A DNA stretch of 64,000 nt from Scylla paramamosain (lineage: Eukaryota; Arthropoda; Malacostraca; Decapoda; Portunidae), in the NCBI RefSeq assembly GCF_035594125.1, contig NC_087156.1, positions 13,499,497 to 13,563,496 on the forward strand. The letters are read 5' to 3'. The notes under the pieces are model-generated. The model saw only the letters and a list, made by a program, of their open reading frames with translations. It did no database searches and was not told the origin of the DNA. Position 1 is the first letter of the stretch, and every line of letters begins with the position of its first letter. A program made the position numbers and the translations under genes. Positions 42,402 through 64,000 of the stretch are shown here, in pieces.

Positions 42402-45400
42402 AGGAAAGGACGATTCTGTCACTACTGTACAAAGGATCATGATTTAGATGATTGCAAGGAATTTGCCAAACTTGATGGTAATACTAGGTACAAATTTGCT
42501 AAAGAAAAATGGTTATGTACAGGGTGTCTAAAAATGGGTCACAAAGGAAAGGATTGTAGAAGAAGGAAAGTTTGTAAATTATGTCAGAGATACCATCCCA
42601 CAGCTCTTCACAATGATGATGTGACAAGAACTGAGAGCCAAAAGGTGCCAGCACAAGCAACTCAGCCTAAAGATGATAAACCCACAGTAGTAGCAAATAA
42701 GGTCAAAGTTACAGAATCAGTGACACATGACATGCACACCATGATAGTTCCTGTATGGTTACATCATGTTAGTAATGAAGAGAATAAAGTTTTAGTGTAT
42801 GCCCTGCTGGATGAGCAGTCTGATGCTTCATTCATCAAGGAAAGCACTCTGAATAAATTGGGAGTTAGCGGACCATCAGTGTCACTTAATATCCACACAA
42901 TAAGTGGAAAACAAATCACTGATTCTATCAAAATTCATGGACTTAAAGTAAGAGGTTATAATGAAGAAGTGGAAATATCAATCCCTTCAGCATATTCAAC
43001 AGAAAACATTTCAGCTGGACGGAGTCAGATACCAAGGCCCGAGACTGCTTGTGACTGGCCCCACTTAAAGGCAATCTCTGACAAACTAATGAAATATGAC
43101 CCAAACGTTGACATAGGACTCCTCATTGGTTTTGATTGTGCAGAAGCCATTATGGCAGAAGAGCAAATAGCAGGTGATTGCAAGAAGCATCCCGATGCTC
43201 ATAGGACAGAGCTAGGTTGGGGGATCATTGGTAGAATCTCACGCCATTCAAGTCCATTGGAGGATACAGTGGTAGTCTACAGAACAGTGACACAAGAAGT
43301 AGAAATCAATGAAGAAAAGAGGGTTAATTTCTTAGTGGTTCCTACTAAAACCAAAGAGATGATTAATCCTTCTCAAGTGAGAGATATGTTTGAACTTGAC
43401 TTCAGTGATAGAAAGTCAGCTGACACTCCATTATCATATGAAGATAAAAGGTTTATGAGTAAGATGAAAGAAGGAGTACATCAGCTGAAGGATGGCCATT
43501 ATGAGCTGCCCCTTCCTCTTAAAGATGATAACGTCAAGCTTCCAAACAACAAACTATTAGCAGAGCAGAGACTCAAGAAGTTAAGAGCTAAACTTGAGAA
43601 GGATAATCAACACAAAGGTGATTACAAAGTGTTCATGGATGATATGATTACAAAGGGTTATGCAGAGGTTGTACCGACAAAGGATTTAGTTAGGAATGAT
43701 GGTAAGGTCTGGTACATTCCACATCATGGAGTCTATCATCCGAGAAAGCCAAAGAAGATGAGAGTTGTCTTTGACTGTAGTGCAAACTACAGGAACCAGT
43801 CATTAAACAGTCACCTGTTACAAGGCCCAGACCTTACCAACAAACTTATTGGAGTGTTGTGTAGGTTTAGGCAAGAAAGGATTGCACTTGTATGTGAGAT
43901 AGAAGCAAGTACCATTAAGTGAAGGTCAACCCAGAGCACAGAGACATGTTAAGATTCCTTTGGTGGGAAAATGGTGACCTTAATAATGAGATAGCTGAAT
44001 ACAGGATGACAGCTCACCTGTTTGGAGCTACATCATCTCCAAGTGTAGCCAACTTTGCACTTAAGAAAGCTGCAGATGACTACGGGTGTGGATCTGATGC
44101 AGCCAAGTTTGTAAGAAACAACTTTTATGTTGATGATGGTTTGAAGTCAGTAGCTACAATGGATGAAGCTGTCACTCTTATTCAGCAGAACAAAGAATTA
44201 TGTTACAAGGGAGGTTTTAACCTTCATAAGTTCTTGTCAAACAACAAAGATGTATTAGCTGCAATTTTGCAAAGTTTGGATTTTAATAAGAATGAAGACA
44301 CACTGCCTATAGAAAGAACTTTGGGAGTTGAGTGGTGCACAGAATCTGACACATTTAGAATAAAGGTGAAAGACAAGCCACTCACCAGGAGAGGCATTCT
44401 GTCAACAGTGAGCTCTATATATGATCCATTAGGTCTAGTGTCCAGTCTCATACTGACTGGAAAACAAATTTTACAAGAATTATGTAAGAATGCAGTTGAA
44501 TGGGATGATGAGGTGCCAGATTATGTCAAACCTAAATGGATAAAATGGAAGGATGAGCTGCACAAACTAGATCAGTTAAAGATACCTAGATGCTACAAAC
44601 TTGATGACTTTGGGGAAGTAGAAAAGGTTGAACTCCATCACTTTTCATATGCCTGTCAAGAGGGATATGGCTAGTGCTCATATATTAGATTAATTAGTAA
44701 GACTGGCCAAATTCATTGTGCATTAGTAATGGCAAAGTCACGTGTCACACCTCTAAAAACCATGACAATTCCCAGACTAGAACTAGCACCAGCAGTGGTG
44801 TCAGTTAGAATCCATAAACTCTTGAAGGGAGAACTTGAGTATAATAATGTGGAAGAAGTATTTTGGACAGACAGCAAAGTAGTCCTTGGTTACATTGCAA
44901 ATGAAGCAAAGAGATTCCATGTATATGTTGCAAATAGAGTAGAGACAATAAGAGATCAGACTTCACCAGATCAGTGGAAATTTGTAGAGACACAGTATAA
45001 CCCAGCAGATCATGCATCTAGAGGCATGACAGCAGATGAATTGTGTAACAGCAAGATCTGGTGGAATGGCCCAGAATTCCTTTTGGCAACATAGCAAAAT
45101 GGATAGCCATTCCCAGTACAAGGTCATAAATGAGAATGATCCTAAAGTGAAGAAAGTTGTATACCATGCTGTAGGTACACAACAGCCCACAGATATACAA
45201 GAAAGACTTGAGTGTTTTTCTGATTGGTTTAAAGCAAAGAGGGCAGTTGCTGTATGCCTCAAGCTTCTGAACAGCTTCAGAGGAAAAGGTGATGGCACTA
45301 CTAAAGTAAAGGGAAACACATATAAGCCAGTAAATGTAGCAGAAGTGTCAGAAGCTGAAAATGTAATTATAAAACAACTGCAATCAAAGGCATTCCAAAA

Positions 45401-46795
45401 GGAGATAAATGTACTGAAATCATCTGCTAACCATAATTCTTTAATTAAAGGAGACAATGGCAAGGGAATAAAAGTGATAGACCAGACCAGTTCCCTCTAT
45501 AAGTTAGATCCCTTCATTGACAAAAATGGTATCATGAGAGTAGGAGGAAGATTGAGGCTTTCTAATCTGACAGATGAATCCAAACATCCAGTCATCCTCC
45601 CCAAAACATCACACATAGCCCAGCTGATAATATGCCACCACCACAAAAGGACAAATCATCAAGGCAGGGGCATAACTTTAAATGAAATCAGGTCATGTGG
45701 ATACTGGATAGTAGGAGGATCATCCCTAGTATCAAGGCACATTTCAAAGTGCATTATCTGTTGTAAAGTTAGAAGTACAACACAGGGACAAAAGATGGCA
45801 GACCTGCCTATTGACAGACTAGAACCATTACCTCCTTTTACGTACTCAACAGTAGATTTCTTTGGCCCTTTCTGTGTCAAAGAGGGGCGTAAAGAGCTTA
45901 AAAGATATGGAGTGCTCTTTACTTGCATGGCATGTAGAGCTGTACACATAGAGACAGCCAACAGCATGGATACAAGTTCCTTCCTAAGTGCATACCGTCA
46001 CTTTGTAGGACGAAGAGGGCCCGGAAGATAGTTGAGATGTGACTAAGGAACTAACTTTGTAGGAGCCAAATCAGAGTATGAGAAATGCTTGAAAGAATTA
46101 AATAACAATAAAGTCAGACAAGAACTCATGAAAGATCAGTGTGACTGGATCGTTTTTAACATGAATGTACCCAATTCCAGTCACATGAGAGGTGTTTGGG
46201 AGAGGCAGATACGCACAGTGAGAAATGTACTCTCTGTGTTACTTGATCAGCATGGTACCCAGGTAGATGACCAAGATCTGAGAACTTTCTTAGTTGAAGC
46301 GGAAAATATAGTTAATGGTCGTCCCCTAACCGTGGACCATCTTAACTCCCCAGAAAGTCCTACACTGTTGACACCCAGTAATTTGTTAACTATGAAAACA
46401 AAGGTAGTACTGCCTCCTCCAAGCATTTTCATTAAGAAGGACCTGTACTGCATAATGAGATGGCGCAGAGCACAATACCTGGCCAACCAGTTCTGGTCCA
46501 GGTGGAAAAAGGAGTATGTGCAATTCCTACAACTTAGAAATAAGTGGACAACACCAAAGAGGAATCTCAGTGTAAATGAAATAGTTATCATCAAAGATCA
46601 GAATGTAGCAAGGAACAGTGGAAACTGGGAAGAGTAACAGAAGTATCTCCTGATCATGATGGCCTAGTAAGAAAGGTTAAGGTCCTGGTTTCAGACTGTA
46701 ATCTCGACAACCAGGGAAGACGCACAAAGGCAAACAGGACCATCATAGAGAGGCCAATACATAGTCTAGTATTGCTGTTAGAAGGTAATGCATAA
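42402..46795 (+). pseudogene. BEL/Pao zinc knuckle, protease and pol of the outer element
   Basis: Open from 42402 to 43922: zinc knuckles (CHYCTKDHDLDDC, CTGCLKMGHKGKDC, CKLCQRYHP), the aspartic protease region (VYALLDEQSDASFI, where D-[ST]-G is usual), then reverse transcriptase to CEIEAS. A one-base loss at about 43895 and CAA to TAA break motif A. Catalytic NNFYVDDGLK is at about 44130. Further damage: CAG to TAG at 44672-44674 in RNase H; an extra T near 45082; two stops in the integrase core near 46029 and 46045, on either side of the Asp of CD-GTNF; and a frame change near 46620. It ends at TAA 46793-46795. It is more damaged than the inverted copy. Confidence 0.9.
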
Positions 46796-46918
46796 TAATA
46801 GACCAGAGAATCCTCGCCAAGGAGCCAGTGTAACAAAACATATTATGTGCTAATCCTAGTTTTAAGGTACATACTAATGTTAATTTAAGGTAAATTGTTA
46901 CACAATTTAGGGGAGCCA

Positions 46919-47446
46919 CGTTACTGTATGTAAAATGTATGTACCTCACGTCATTATTCCTCGGCATTTATAAGTGAAATGTTCAATAGTTTTTTATTTG
47001 CATGAAAACGTGTAATATGTGTAAGTATCAGTATTCAATGCTATATTAAGCATCGAAGCCGATGCTCACTTGTTGGTAGTGTGGGGTTAACCTGCTGGTC
47101 GCTTGCGGGCATCACTTACGGCCAAGTCGCTCTCAGACAAAGACGGGCAGGATGGTGACCGAGGTAAATACTTTAATTTTGCAGTAAAAACTGATTGTCA
47201 TAGTGCCAAGTTAATTGCATGTACTGTTAATGAATATTGTAATATGTTGAAAGTGTTTAATATCAGTGTATAATGTTATTTTGTAAGAAATTGAGACCGA
47301 GAACTTGTTCTCAGTTCTTACAGTCATGCCTATCTCATCAATAAACGTGTCAGGGAGAACTGCCTTTCCTCGACCCTATGATGATGGGTGTGATCAGTAA
47401 AACAGATCACCTGAGAGCCAATTGATGCCCAGCTGGTGTGGCTATA
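46919..47446 (+). repeat. 3' LTR of the outer BEL/Pao element
   Basis: 528 bp; the ends have mutated to CG...TA from TG...CA. The same TATA-like and AATAAA signals are present. Confidence 0.92.
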
Positions 47447-47635
<189 letters not shown>

Positions 47636-47887
47636 CTTTATTGGCGCTCCCTCCACCTCACTCACAGGGCGCAGGGCGAGGTGGCAAGCAGGGCACCAGA
47701 GAGCAAAGAAAGATATGAAGACAGAAAATTAGTTTGGAAAAGACAGTGGTGGGTCGGCGAACGGTGGGTGATGAAGGCAACATGAAGGGAAGAGCCATGT
47801 GTGGAAGGCGTCTTCGAGGAGACTACTTGGCCGCTCATAATTTAAGTCTGAGCTGGGAGAAGCAGTGAACCGAGAAATAGGAGCAGT

Positions 47888-47975
47888 GTAGGGAGGAGTG
47901 AATAAATAATTCAAGATGCACAGTAAGGTGCATTGTAGGGAGGAGTGAATAAATAATTCAAGATGCACAGTAAGG
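47888..47975. repeat. Tandem duplication, 47-bp unit x 2
   Basis: GTAGGGAGGAGTGAATAAAT starts at 47888 and 47935; the overlapping parts are identical. Confidence 0.95.
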
Positions 47976-48523
47976 AAAGGGGAAGGATGTGTGGGGATAG
48001 AAAGGGAAGAAGGAAGAGGCTTAGATTAAAGAGTAAAGATGAGGCATCTTCTTTTCGTTATTTATGGATTATCACTGTTATGATGAGTAAAAAGAAAATA
48101 TATAGGTAATAACTTATTGGTGATCAGTAATATTAGTAACACGTTTACTTAAATTAAACCACCACATGCTTCTTTCTTTTATACGAGTATTGGCGTCTGT
48201 TGAGGGTGGCTAGGAGCGATCACACTTCAGGCTGGGAGGCGAGGAGCCAGCATCTTTGCCTAACTTATAGCCCCTCTTTGTTTTAAGGTGCCTGGAGACA
48301 CAAATTGCATAAATGTACATTTTTCTTAAACGATTATAAAATGTACACTATAAAAAATAATCTATAAATTTTACAGAAAATTAACTGGCAACCAGGCTGC
48401 CAAACTTTTCTCTAAAATTTATAGTTATCTCTAAACAAGATTTTCTGTAAATTTTAAATGTTTCTGTATTTTTTCCTTGTAAATTATCACAGGATTTTTC
48501 TGTATACCATTTACAGAAATTAC
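47976..48523. other. Gene-free stretch
   Basis: AT-rich DNA with repeated TTTACAGAAA-type words around 48370-48520. No gene is supported. Confidence 0.4.
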
Positions 48524-48672
48524 TTGTCAAAAAAAGGGGGAAAATGTATTTCTCAATTTTAGTCTATCTTACTGGAACAGTACTGGCAAATAGTATTTGT
48601 CAAAAAAAAGGGGGAAAATGTATTTCTCAATTTTAGTCTGTCTTACTGGAACAGTGTTGGCAAATAGTATTT
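48524..48672. repeat. Tandem duplication, 73-bp unit x 2
   Basis: TTGTCAAAAAAAGGGGG starts twice, 73 bp apart, and the following TATTTCTCAATTTTAGTCT is shared. Confidence 0.95.
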
Positions 48673-50429
48673 GTAGTTTACATGAACTTGTGAACAACTT
48701 AAACTTAACAGTATCAATTTCTTAAGAAATTTCTAGTTAATATCCATACTGTGTACACTTGATGATAGCAGTACAGCACATAGATCCTTCACATATCAAA
48801 CCAATTTGGAAAGTCTGGGTTAATAAAAAAAAAATAAAAAAAATACACATCTAATGACTCGTTGGCATCTGACCCTTCTTTTTTGTACATGCCAAATTTT
48901 CTCTGTACATCATAAAAAAAAAGTTTGTATACTTGTGTATGTGTACTACTGTATATGCAATTAAGACAATACAGTACATACATATCAAATTATGACTTTA
49001 GATACAAATGGTGGACATTGCAATGCTGCTACTCTCACTACACATTACTGTTTACAGTTGCCAGCTGATCACATGCCTGAATGCCTGCTGGCCATCTGAA
49101 CCATGCACTACATTTTAATAAAATGTATTCAGTATACATTGAGCAACAGTTCAAAAGGTCGACTGTCTGGCAGCCAGGCAGGAGTATATTGTTTCCTCCA
49201 GATGATCAGCATGTAAACAAAAGGCACACTGAGAGCAGTGGGCAAGTGTTATACACAAACTTTTTTATGACAAACTGAAAAGTTTGCTGTATGCAGAAAA
49301 GAGCAGATATCAGAAGAAACCAGTGTTTGATAGAGCAAATTTGATATATTGATGTTATATCCTGAATCAACAGCAATGTTTTAATTACAATAGTAAAATG
49401 CTCTAAACTCTCCAATATCCATCCTAGTTATTATCCAAAGGCCCACCCGGAGACTGCAACGTCTGGAAAGGGGTTTCCATGACTGTAAAACATCCGGATA
49501 ATGACTTACTGTCTGAATATTGACCCTTACCCTACAGATAACAACTCTTACTGTCACGATAGCCAATCAGGCACTTGTCTGGATAATGATGAATCTGGAT
49601 ACTGACAGTCTGGATATTGGAGTGATTGGCATACTGCGGAAATGCGACTATTCAGCACTCGTAAGATTTTTTACATTTGATAAAAATTTAAGTAAATAAA
49701 TACTAAAATCATAATTGACTCAGTAGAACTTATATTTACTAGGGCACTTTGAGGACTTTTTTTTTATGAATATTAAATATTCTTTTCTATATGAATAGAT
49801 CTTGAGTATATCACATATCTACCTGATAATGTACAAAAGTAAAAAAATATTTCATTACTTCTGTCGGAAATCACTTCACCTGAACCAAAGTATATGAAAA
49901 TAAATTAACTGCTTCCAGTATCTGAAACATTCTTGGGAAAATAAGCAAGGTATCATTTAAACTGTATGTGTTTATTATAGAAACACAGAAGGAATGCAAG
50001 GACTGAAATGTGTAAGGAATCTGATAACCAAGCTGAATAGAAAAAAAAAAATAATAATAATAATTATCATAAAAAAAGAAAAAAACATCCTTTATGAAAA
50101 AGCACAGCATCAGTAATAAGAAACATGGGAACCTGAACGCTGTCCTACTGCCCATGGAAAAGTTATAAACGTGAGAAAATTCATAAGAGAAAGATTTTAT
50201 TTAACAATTTAACACAATGTATCCAACAGCACATCGGGTTAGGGCATGGACAACTTACATTTTCCTCATATTTTCATATAAAAGATGAACTAGATAAGAG
50301 GCTTCAAAATCAAAATAAGGCAAAAGGAGAAATTACCTGAGCACATTTTTAAAACTAAAAATACATTAGACAGACTTGCAAAAATATTTCCGCAAAACCA
50401 CACTATACAATTTAATCAATTACTTGACA
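48673..50429. other. Gene-free AT-rich region
   Basis: About 1.75 kb of AT-rich DNA. Repeated TCTGGATA/CTGGATAATGA words occur at about 49480-49620. No coding region, RNA gene or known element is recognised. Confidence 0.45.
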
Positions 50430-54435
<4,006 letters not shown>

Positions 54436-54445
54436 TATGAATTAC

Positions 54446-60823
<6,378 letters not shown>

Positions 60824-60875
<52 letters not shown>

Positions 60876-60891
60876 ACACACACAGACACAC
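60824..60891. repeat. (AC)n microsatellite, 3' flank of LINE-D
   Basis: AC repeats with two AGAC variants, starting at the last base of the 14-mer tail repeat. Confidence 0.95.
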
Positions 60892-60982
60892 AATATGGCA
60901 GCAGCAAGAGCAGAAGCAACAGCAGCCCAGACTTTGTTTCGTTATTGGTGAAGAAACGCTATTTTTTTCTCTTTGTCTTTAG

Positions 60983-61114
60983 GTTTTAACACGGTCCTCT
61001 GATTTTGTGCTTGCCTTGTCGGATGCAGCAGCAGCGGGACCTTTTTCCTTCCTCGTGGCCAGACGACGAAGATTGGCTTTTTCCTTCTCCTCCTGACACA
61101 CTCACAATTTACTG
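60983..61114 (+). CDS. Candidate 5' exon of an unknown host gene
   Basis: A strong pyrimidine tract and CTTTAG end at 60982, and ACTG/GTGAGTGA gives a good donor at 61115. An in-frame TAA at 60987 precedes an ATG at 61023, which opens 30 codons plus two bases (MQQQRDLFPSS, then WPDDEDWLFPSPPDTL, then TIY) up to the donor. The frame closes (TGA) right after the donor, as expected for an exon edge. The peptide is acidic and proline-rich and I do not recognise it. It lies 90 bp after the CA array of LINE-D. No further exon is identified, so this could be chance or part of an unknown repeat. Confidence 0.35.
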
Positions 61115-61548
61115 GTGAGTGACGGGGACGGAGCTGTTTTTGTAGCGCAGTGTATGTCCTTCCATTTTTAGGTTTACATTTAAGTGAAGCCTGTAATGCT
61201 TGCCTATGTTATTCCATGTGTGCATGTAAGGTAAGGCTGCTTGACAAAGTGTCTGACTCACTGCAGACACTTGCTTTATGCTGTACTGTAATTTCTCAAT
61301 GTAAAGGAACAGTGAGTCACAAAAGTACCTATCAATACAATGTGGTAATGAAAAGTAGAATATGAAATAAATAGATAATAAATAAGTGAATAAATAAATA
61401 AATAAATAAATAAATAAATGGATGAATTAATGCATACCCTAGAGAACATTTCATACCTACTGAGCCTACCATAGCAAATACACTGATATGCTACAAAAAA
61501 TGCACACAAGTATATGAAGATGGAAAAAAAAAATGGGGTAAGTTTGTC
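61115..61548. other. Gene-free stretch with (AATA)n
   Basis: AATA repeats at 61381-61419; otherwise unique AT-rich DNA. Confidence 0.5.
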
Positions 61549-61815
61549 TTGTGTTGTTATTTCTATGGTTACTGCTCTTCTGAATTTGCCATCAGCTTGC
61601 GTCTCTCCTTCCCCACACTGACACTACACAAGACCTTCCACAAGACTTTTACACAAAACTTTATTCCGTTCCCTTTCAGTAGTCCAGGAGTTAAGCAATA
61701 TCTTCATTCTTTCATCCCCTTCATTGGTAAACTCTGGAATTCTCTGTCTGTTTATTTTCCCCTTCCTGTGACTAGTTGTTTTAAGAGTATTGAGGCACTT
61801 CCAGAAACATATTTA
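61549..61815 (+). pseudogene. LINE-A-related 3' relic
   Basis: Diverged copy of the last about 85 residues of the LINE-A reverse transcriptase: YFYGYCSSEFA (compare YFHANCSSDLA), SFIPFIGKLWNSLSVYFPLP (compare SFIPFSGKLWNSLPASVFPP), and SFKREV degraded to CFKSIEAL. The frame is open to 61935 but loses similarity after about 61815, and there is no clear poly(A). It is older than the other three copies or from a related subfamily. Confidence 0.75.
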
Positions 61816-62181
61816 GATTTTTTATTATTGACTTTTTTTTCTCTTTTTTTTTGTCTGTATGTATGGAAGTGGCAACTGAAAAGATATTTTTTTGTTTCTC
61901 TGTTTGCCATTCGCCAAGAAGATATGAGAGTGTGAGTATTAGTAGTGGCTATATGCAAATGTTAGAGTATCATTTTATACTGACTCTAAATTAAACATGT
62001 ATTGCATTGTTTACTCCAGTGTTTCAAGTTGAGCCGTCCAATATCTTTTGCATCTAATTGATATTTGTGTTCGGCTATTTGAATTTTTATTTCCAAATGC
62101 AGTTCCATGTTTTTAAGAAGCATAAAGGGTTGGAGAAAAATAAAGCTTTCCTGAGTCGTAATAGGTGTTAATGTTAATAAC

Positions 62182-62182
<1 letters not shown>

Positions 62183-62236
<54 letters not shown>
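62183..62236. repeat. (GTA)n microsatellite
   Basis: About 54 bp of AGT repeats. Confidence 0.95.
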
Positions 62237-62524
62237 AAGAGCAGGATTATCAGCTGGAGTGACACCAATTCAGTTTTTCTATTACTTATGTTTTCTTAGT
62301 ATTATTCCACACCTTGTCAATCCACGCAAGAAAAAAAAAAGAAAAGAAAAAATAAAACGTACATTAAAAAAGTGAGAGGCAAGACCAGCAAGTGAAACAC
62401 ACCCTGCCTTCTCCATAGACTTCACGTGTTTACTGCTGCCCTTCCTGCCTGAAAACTACACAGTCTTACGCTGGAGGCGCTTAATGTGGTGCATTTGTAT
62501 GAAAGAATTTACCTTTTGCCATTA

Positions 62525-62527
<3 letters not shown>
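62237..62527. other. Gene-free stretch
   Basis: Unique DNA with an A-run near 62330. No gene is supported. Confidence 0.4.
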
Positions 62528-62601
<74 letters not shown>

Positions 62602-62659
62602 CCTCTCCTCTCCTCTCCTCTCCTCTCCTCTCCTCTCCTCTCTCTCTCTCTCTCTCTCT
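62528..62659. repeat. Compound (CT)n-(CTCTC)n-(CT)n array
   Basis: CT repeats, then about nine TCCTC units (about 62596-62641), then CT repeats again. Confidence 0.95.
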
Positions 62660-63960
62660 GTGGCGTGCAGCAGTGTGGGTGTCGAGAGCAGAGCAAACAG
62701 CCAAATGTACGGCTACGGGCTAGTGTTTGCATGCGCCGCTTGGGGCGTGCAGTTTGTATGTAATAGAGGTAGGCAAGTGGTCGGGTGGGTACAAGGAGGA
62801 GGAGGAGTAGGAGCAGGAGGAGAGGGAGGAGGAGGAGGAGGAGGAGGAGGCGGCGGCGTAGCGTAGCGTGGTCTGGATGTCTTGCAGGATTATGTGACGC
62901 TCAGAAGCAGCTTCCCTACACTGTAAGCCTCTACTAAAGTGAACCACGTGACGGGGTGCGCTGTCAGGGTGATTGCTTGTATTCTATGTAGCCTGGCTGG
63001 GCTGTGGCACTCCCTGCAGGTTACTGGCTCAGGAGGGTGAGGTAATGTCGGATGTTAGTGTGGTACTCTGCTGTGGATAATGAGTTGTGTTTGTAAGGAT
63101 ACAGCGCCTAAAGTTTGTTAAAGTGATGCAGCTTTGTAGAGCATAAATACAATAACATCATCACCACTATAGTCTCTCCCTTTACGCTGTGACGGAATGA
63201 TGTAGTTATGGCGATGTAGTCTGGGATAATGATGTACACTAGAAAAAAATATATAAAAATCCCAGTAATATCAACAGTTCTATTCTCGTGAAAGGTTCAG
63301 TGTTCCTCCATTATTTTGTTTATCTTCAGCATTTCCACTTTATATTCACTTAACTTGACAAGTGTGTTCCATGTGTGTCCCTAGGCGAAAAAAAAAAAAA
63401 AAAACGTACCATTTTATACTCCTTTTTCATATCTTGATTTATACAAAACTTTTTTTTTTTTCAACGATATACTCTGTACAACACTATTCTCTTTTTTGTC
63501 TGCCTTCTTTTTGTTATTATATGTTTCTAGCTACAAGCAAGTTTCTCCAGAAAAGAAAAGAAAAAAATATCATACTGTTATTATATTCCTTTTTCACATC
63601 CTCACACAGAGAACAATTTTTTTTACAATAAATAGGGATAAATTTTAGCTTCACCTCCTCCGTCTTCTTTGAATTTGTCTGTAGAAAGGAAAAAATAAAT
63701 TTTTTTTCCATATTTTCATTCATATAGACCATTTTTTGTCTTTAATAATGTATAGGATTAAAACATAGCCTCATTTCCTCTATCTCCTTTTTGCCATGAT
63801 ATGTTTTGACCCTACACCCTGGTATGGTCCGCCTGCCCCTCTTTCCCGCCCCCTTCCCCCTGACAGACCCGCGTGTGGCCGTGGAGTGTGGCTCCCCAAA
63901 TGGTCATCCAGTATTGCTCTTAAAAATTATCCCGTGATGTGTCAACAGAATGGTTGCTTA
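62660..63960. other. GC-richer stretch with (GGA)n, then AT-rich DNA
   Basis: 62660-63050 is CpG-containing and includes GGA/GGC repeats at about 62794-62860. It could be upstream or untranslated DNA of a gene, but no exon is supported. After 63100 it is AT-rich with A and T runs and no recognisable gene. Confidence 0.4.
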
Positions 63961-63972
63961 AAGTGTGTTGCT

Positions 63973-64000
63973 GGGGTGGGGGGGGGGGATGGGGGGAAGG
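63973..64000 (+). other. G-run cluster, possible G-quadruplex
   Basis: Four G-runs of at least four bases in 28 bp at the end of the window (GGGG, an 11-base-class run, GGGGGG). They meet the usual four-run pattern; function is unknown. Confidence 0.5.

Larger units (their letters stand above)
35156..47446 (+). mobile_element. BEL/Pao LTR retrotransposon, interrupted by an inverted partial copy
   Basis: Outer element with 528-bp LTRs at 35156-35683 and 46919-47446, in direct orientation. It is flanked by GTATG (35151-35155) and GTGTG (47447-47451), a 5-bp target duplication with one change. Five bp is the normal size for BEL/Pao. Removing the insertion rejoins the LINE-E frame (VLGP-ILWN-IYF). 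Order: LTR, gag with zinc knuckle, break at 38108, inverted second copy (38109-42401), zinc knuckle again, protease, reverse transcriptase, RNase H, integrase, LTR. The LTRs differ at about twenty positions by eye, so the insertion is not recent. Confidence 0.9.

Overview
The window looks like repeat-dense, AT-rich, non-coding DNA from a decapod crustacean, most likely a crab. This rests on very long dinucleotide arrays (TA, CT/GA, CA), several families of non-LTR retrotransposons (LINEs) resembling those I associate with crab genomes, a BEL/Pao LTR retrotransposon and a Tc1-type DNA transposon. The species call is inference. I see no complete host gene, no tRNA or rRNA gene and no CRISPR. Candidate host material is limited to two short exon-like stretches (19545-19598 +, 60983-61114 +) and a broken C2H2-finger gene or gene relic on the minus strand (54446-55393).

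For reference I label the repeat families. LINE-A (SYADD-type reverse transcriptase, poly(A) tail): 1-2124, 30745-33040 (interrupted), 52306-54435, and a 3' relic at 61549-61815. LINE-B (CR1-like, tail of 8-bp TTATGTTC repeats): 5118-7908 minus, 10795-11030, 24057-28251 (interrupted), 31437-32218. LINE-C (Rex1-like, ATT-repeat tail): 20166-22807 minus. LINE-D (endonuclease plus reverse transcriptase, lying between two CA arrays): 57493-60823. LINE-E (minus): 34150-35155 and 47447-47532, split by the BEL/Pao insertion.

Nesting is the main theme. An apparently intact Tc1 element (24872-26298; perfect 32-bp terminal inverted repeats, TA duplication, DD34E transposase) sits inside a LINE-B copy, and the LINE-B copy at 5118-7908 gives the empty site. 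A LINE-B fragment sits inside a LINE-A copy (31437-32218). A BEL/Pao element (35156-47446) is inserted in the reverse transcriptase of LINE-E with a 5-bp duplication. It is itself interrupted by the 3' half of a second BEL/Pao copy in inverted orientation (38109-42401), giving arms of about 4.3 kb around a spacer of about 0.77 kb, plus an unexplained 240-bp duplication at the junction. All retroelement reading frames are broken; only the Tc1 transposase looks intact.

The rest is microsatellites, small tandem duplications, a minisatellite of roughly 110-125 bp units with a TA array grown inside one unit (50430-51300), and a palindrome of about 165-bp arms around a 227-bp CT array (29031-29638). 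The most interesting material is the record of how LINE ends, poly(A) tails and microsatellites relate, and the inverted BEL/Pao structure.
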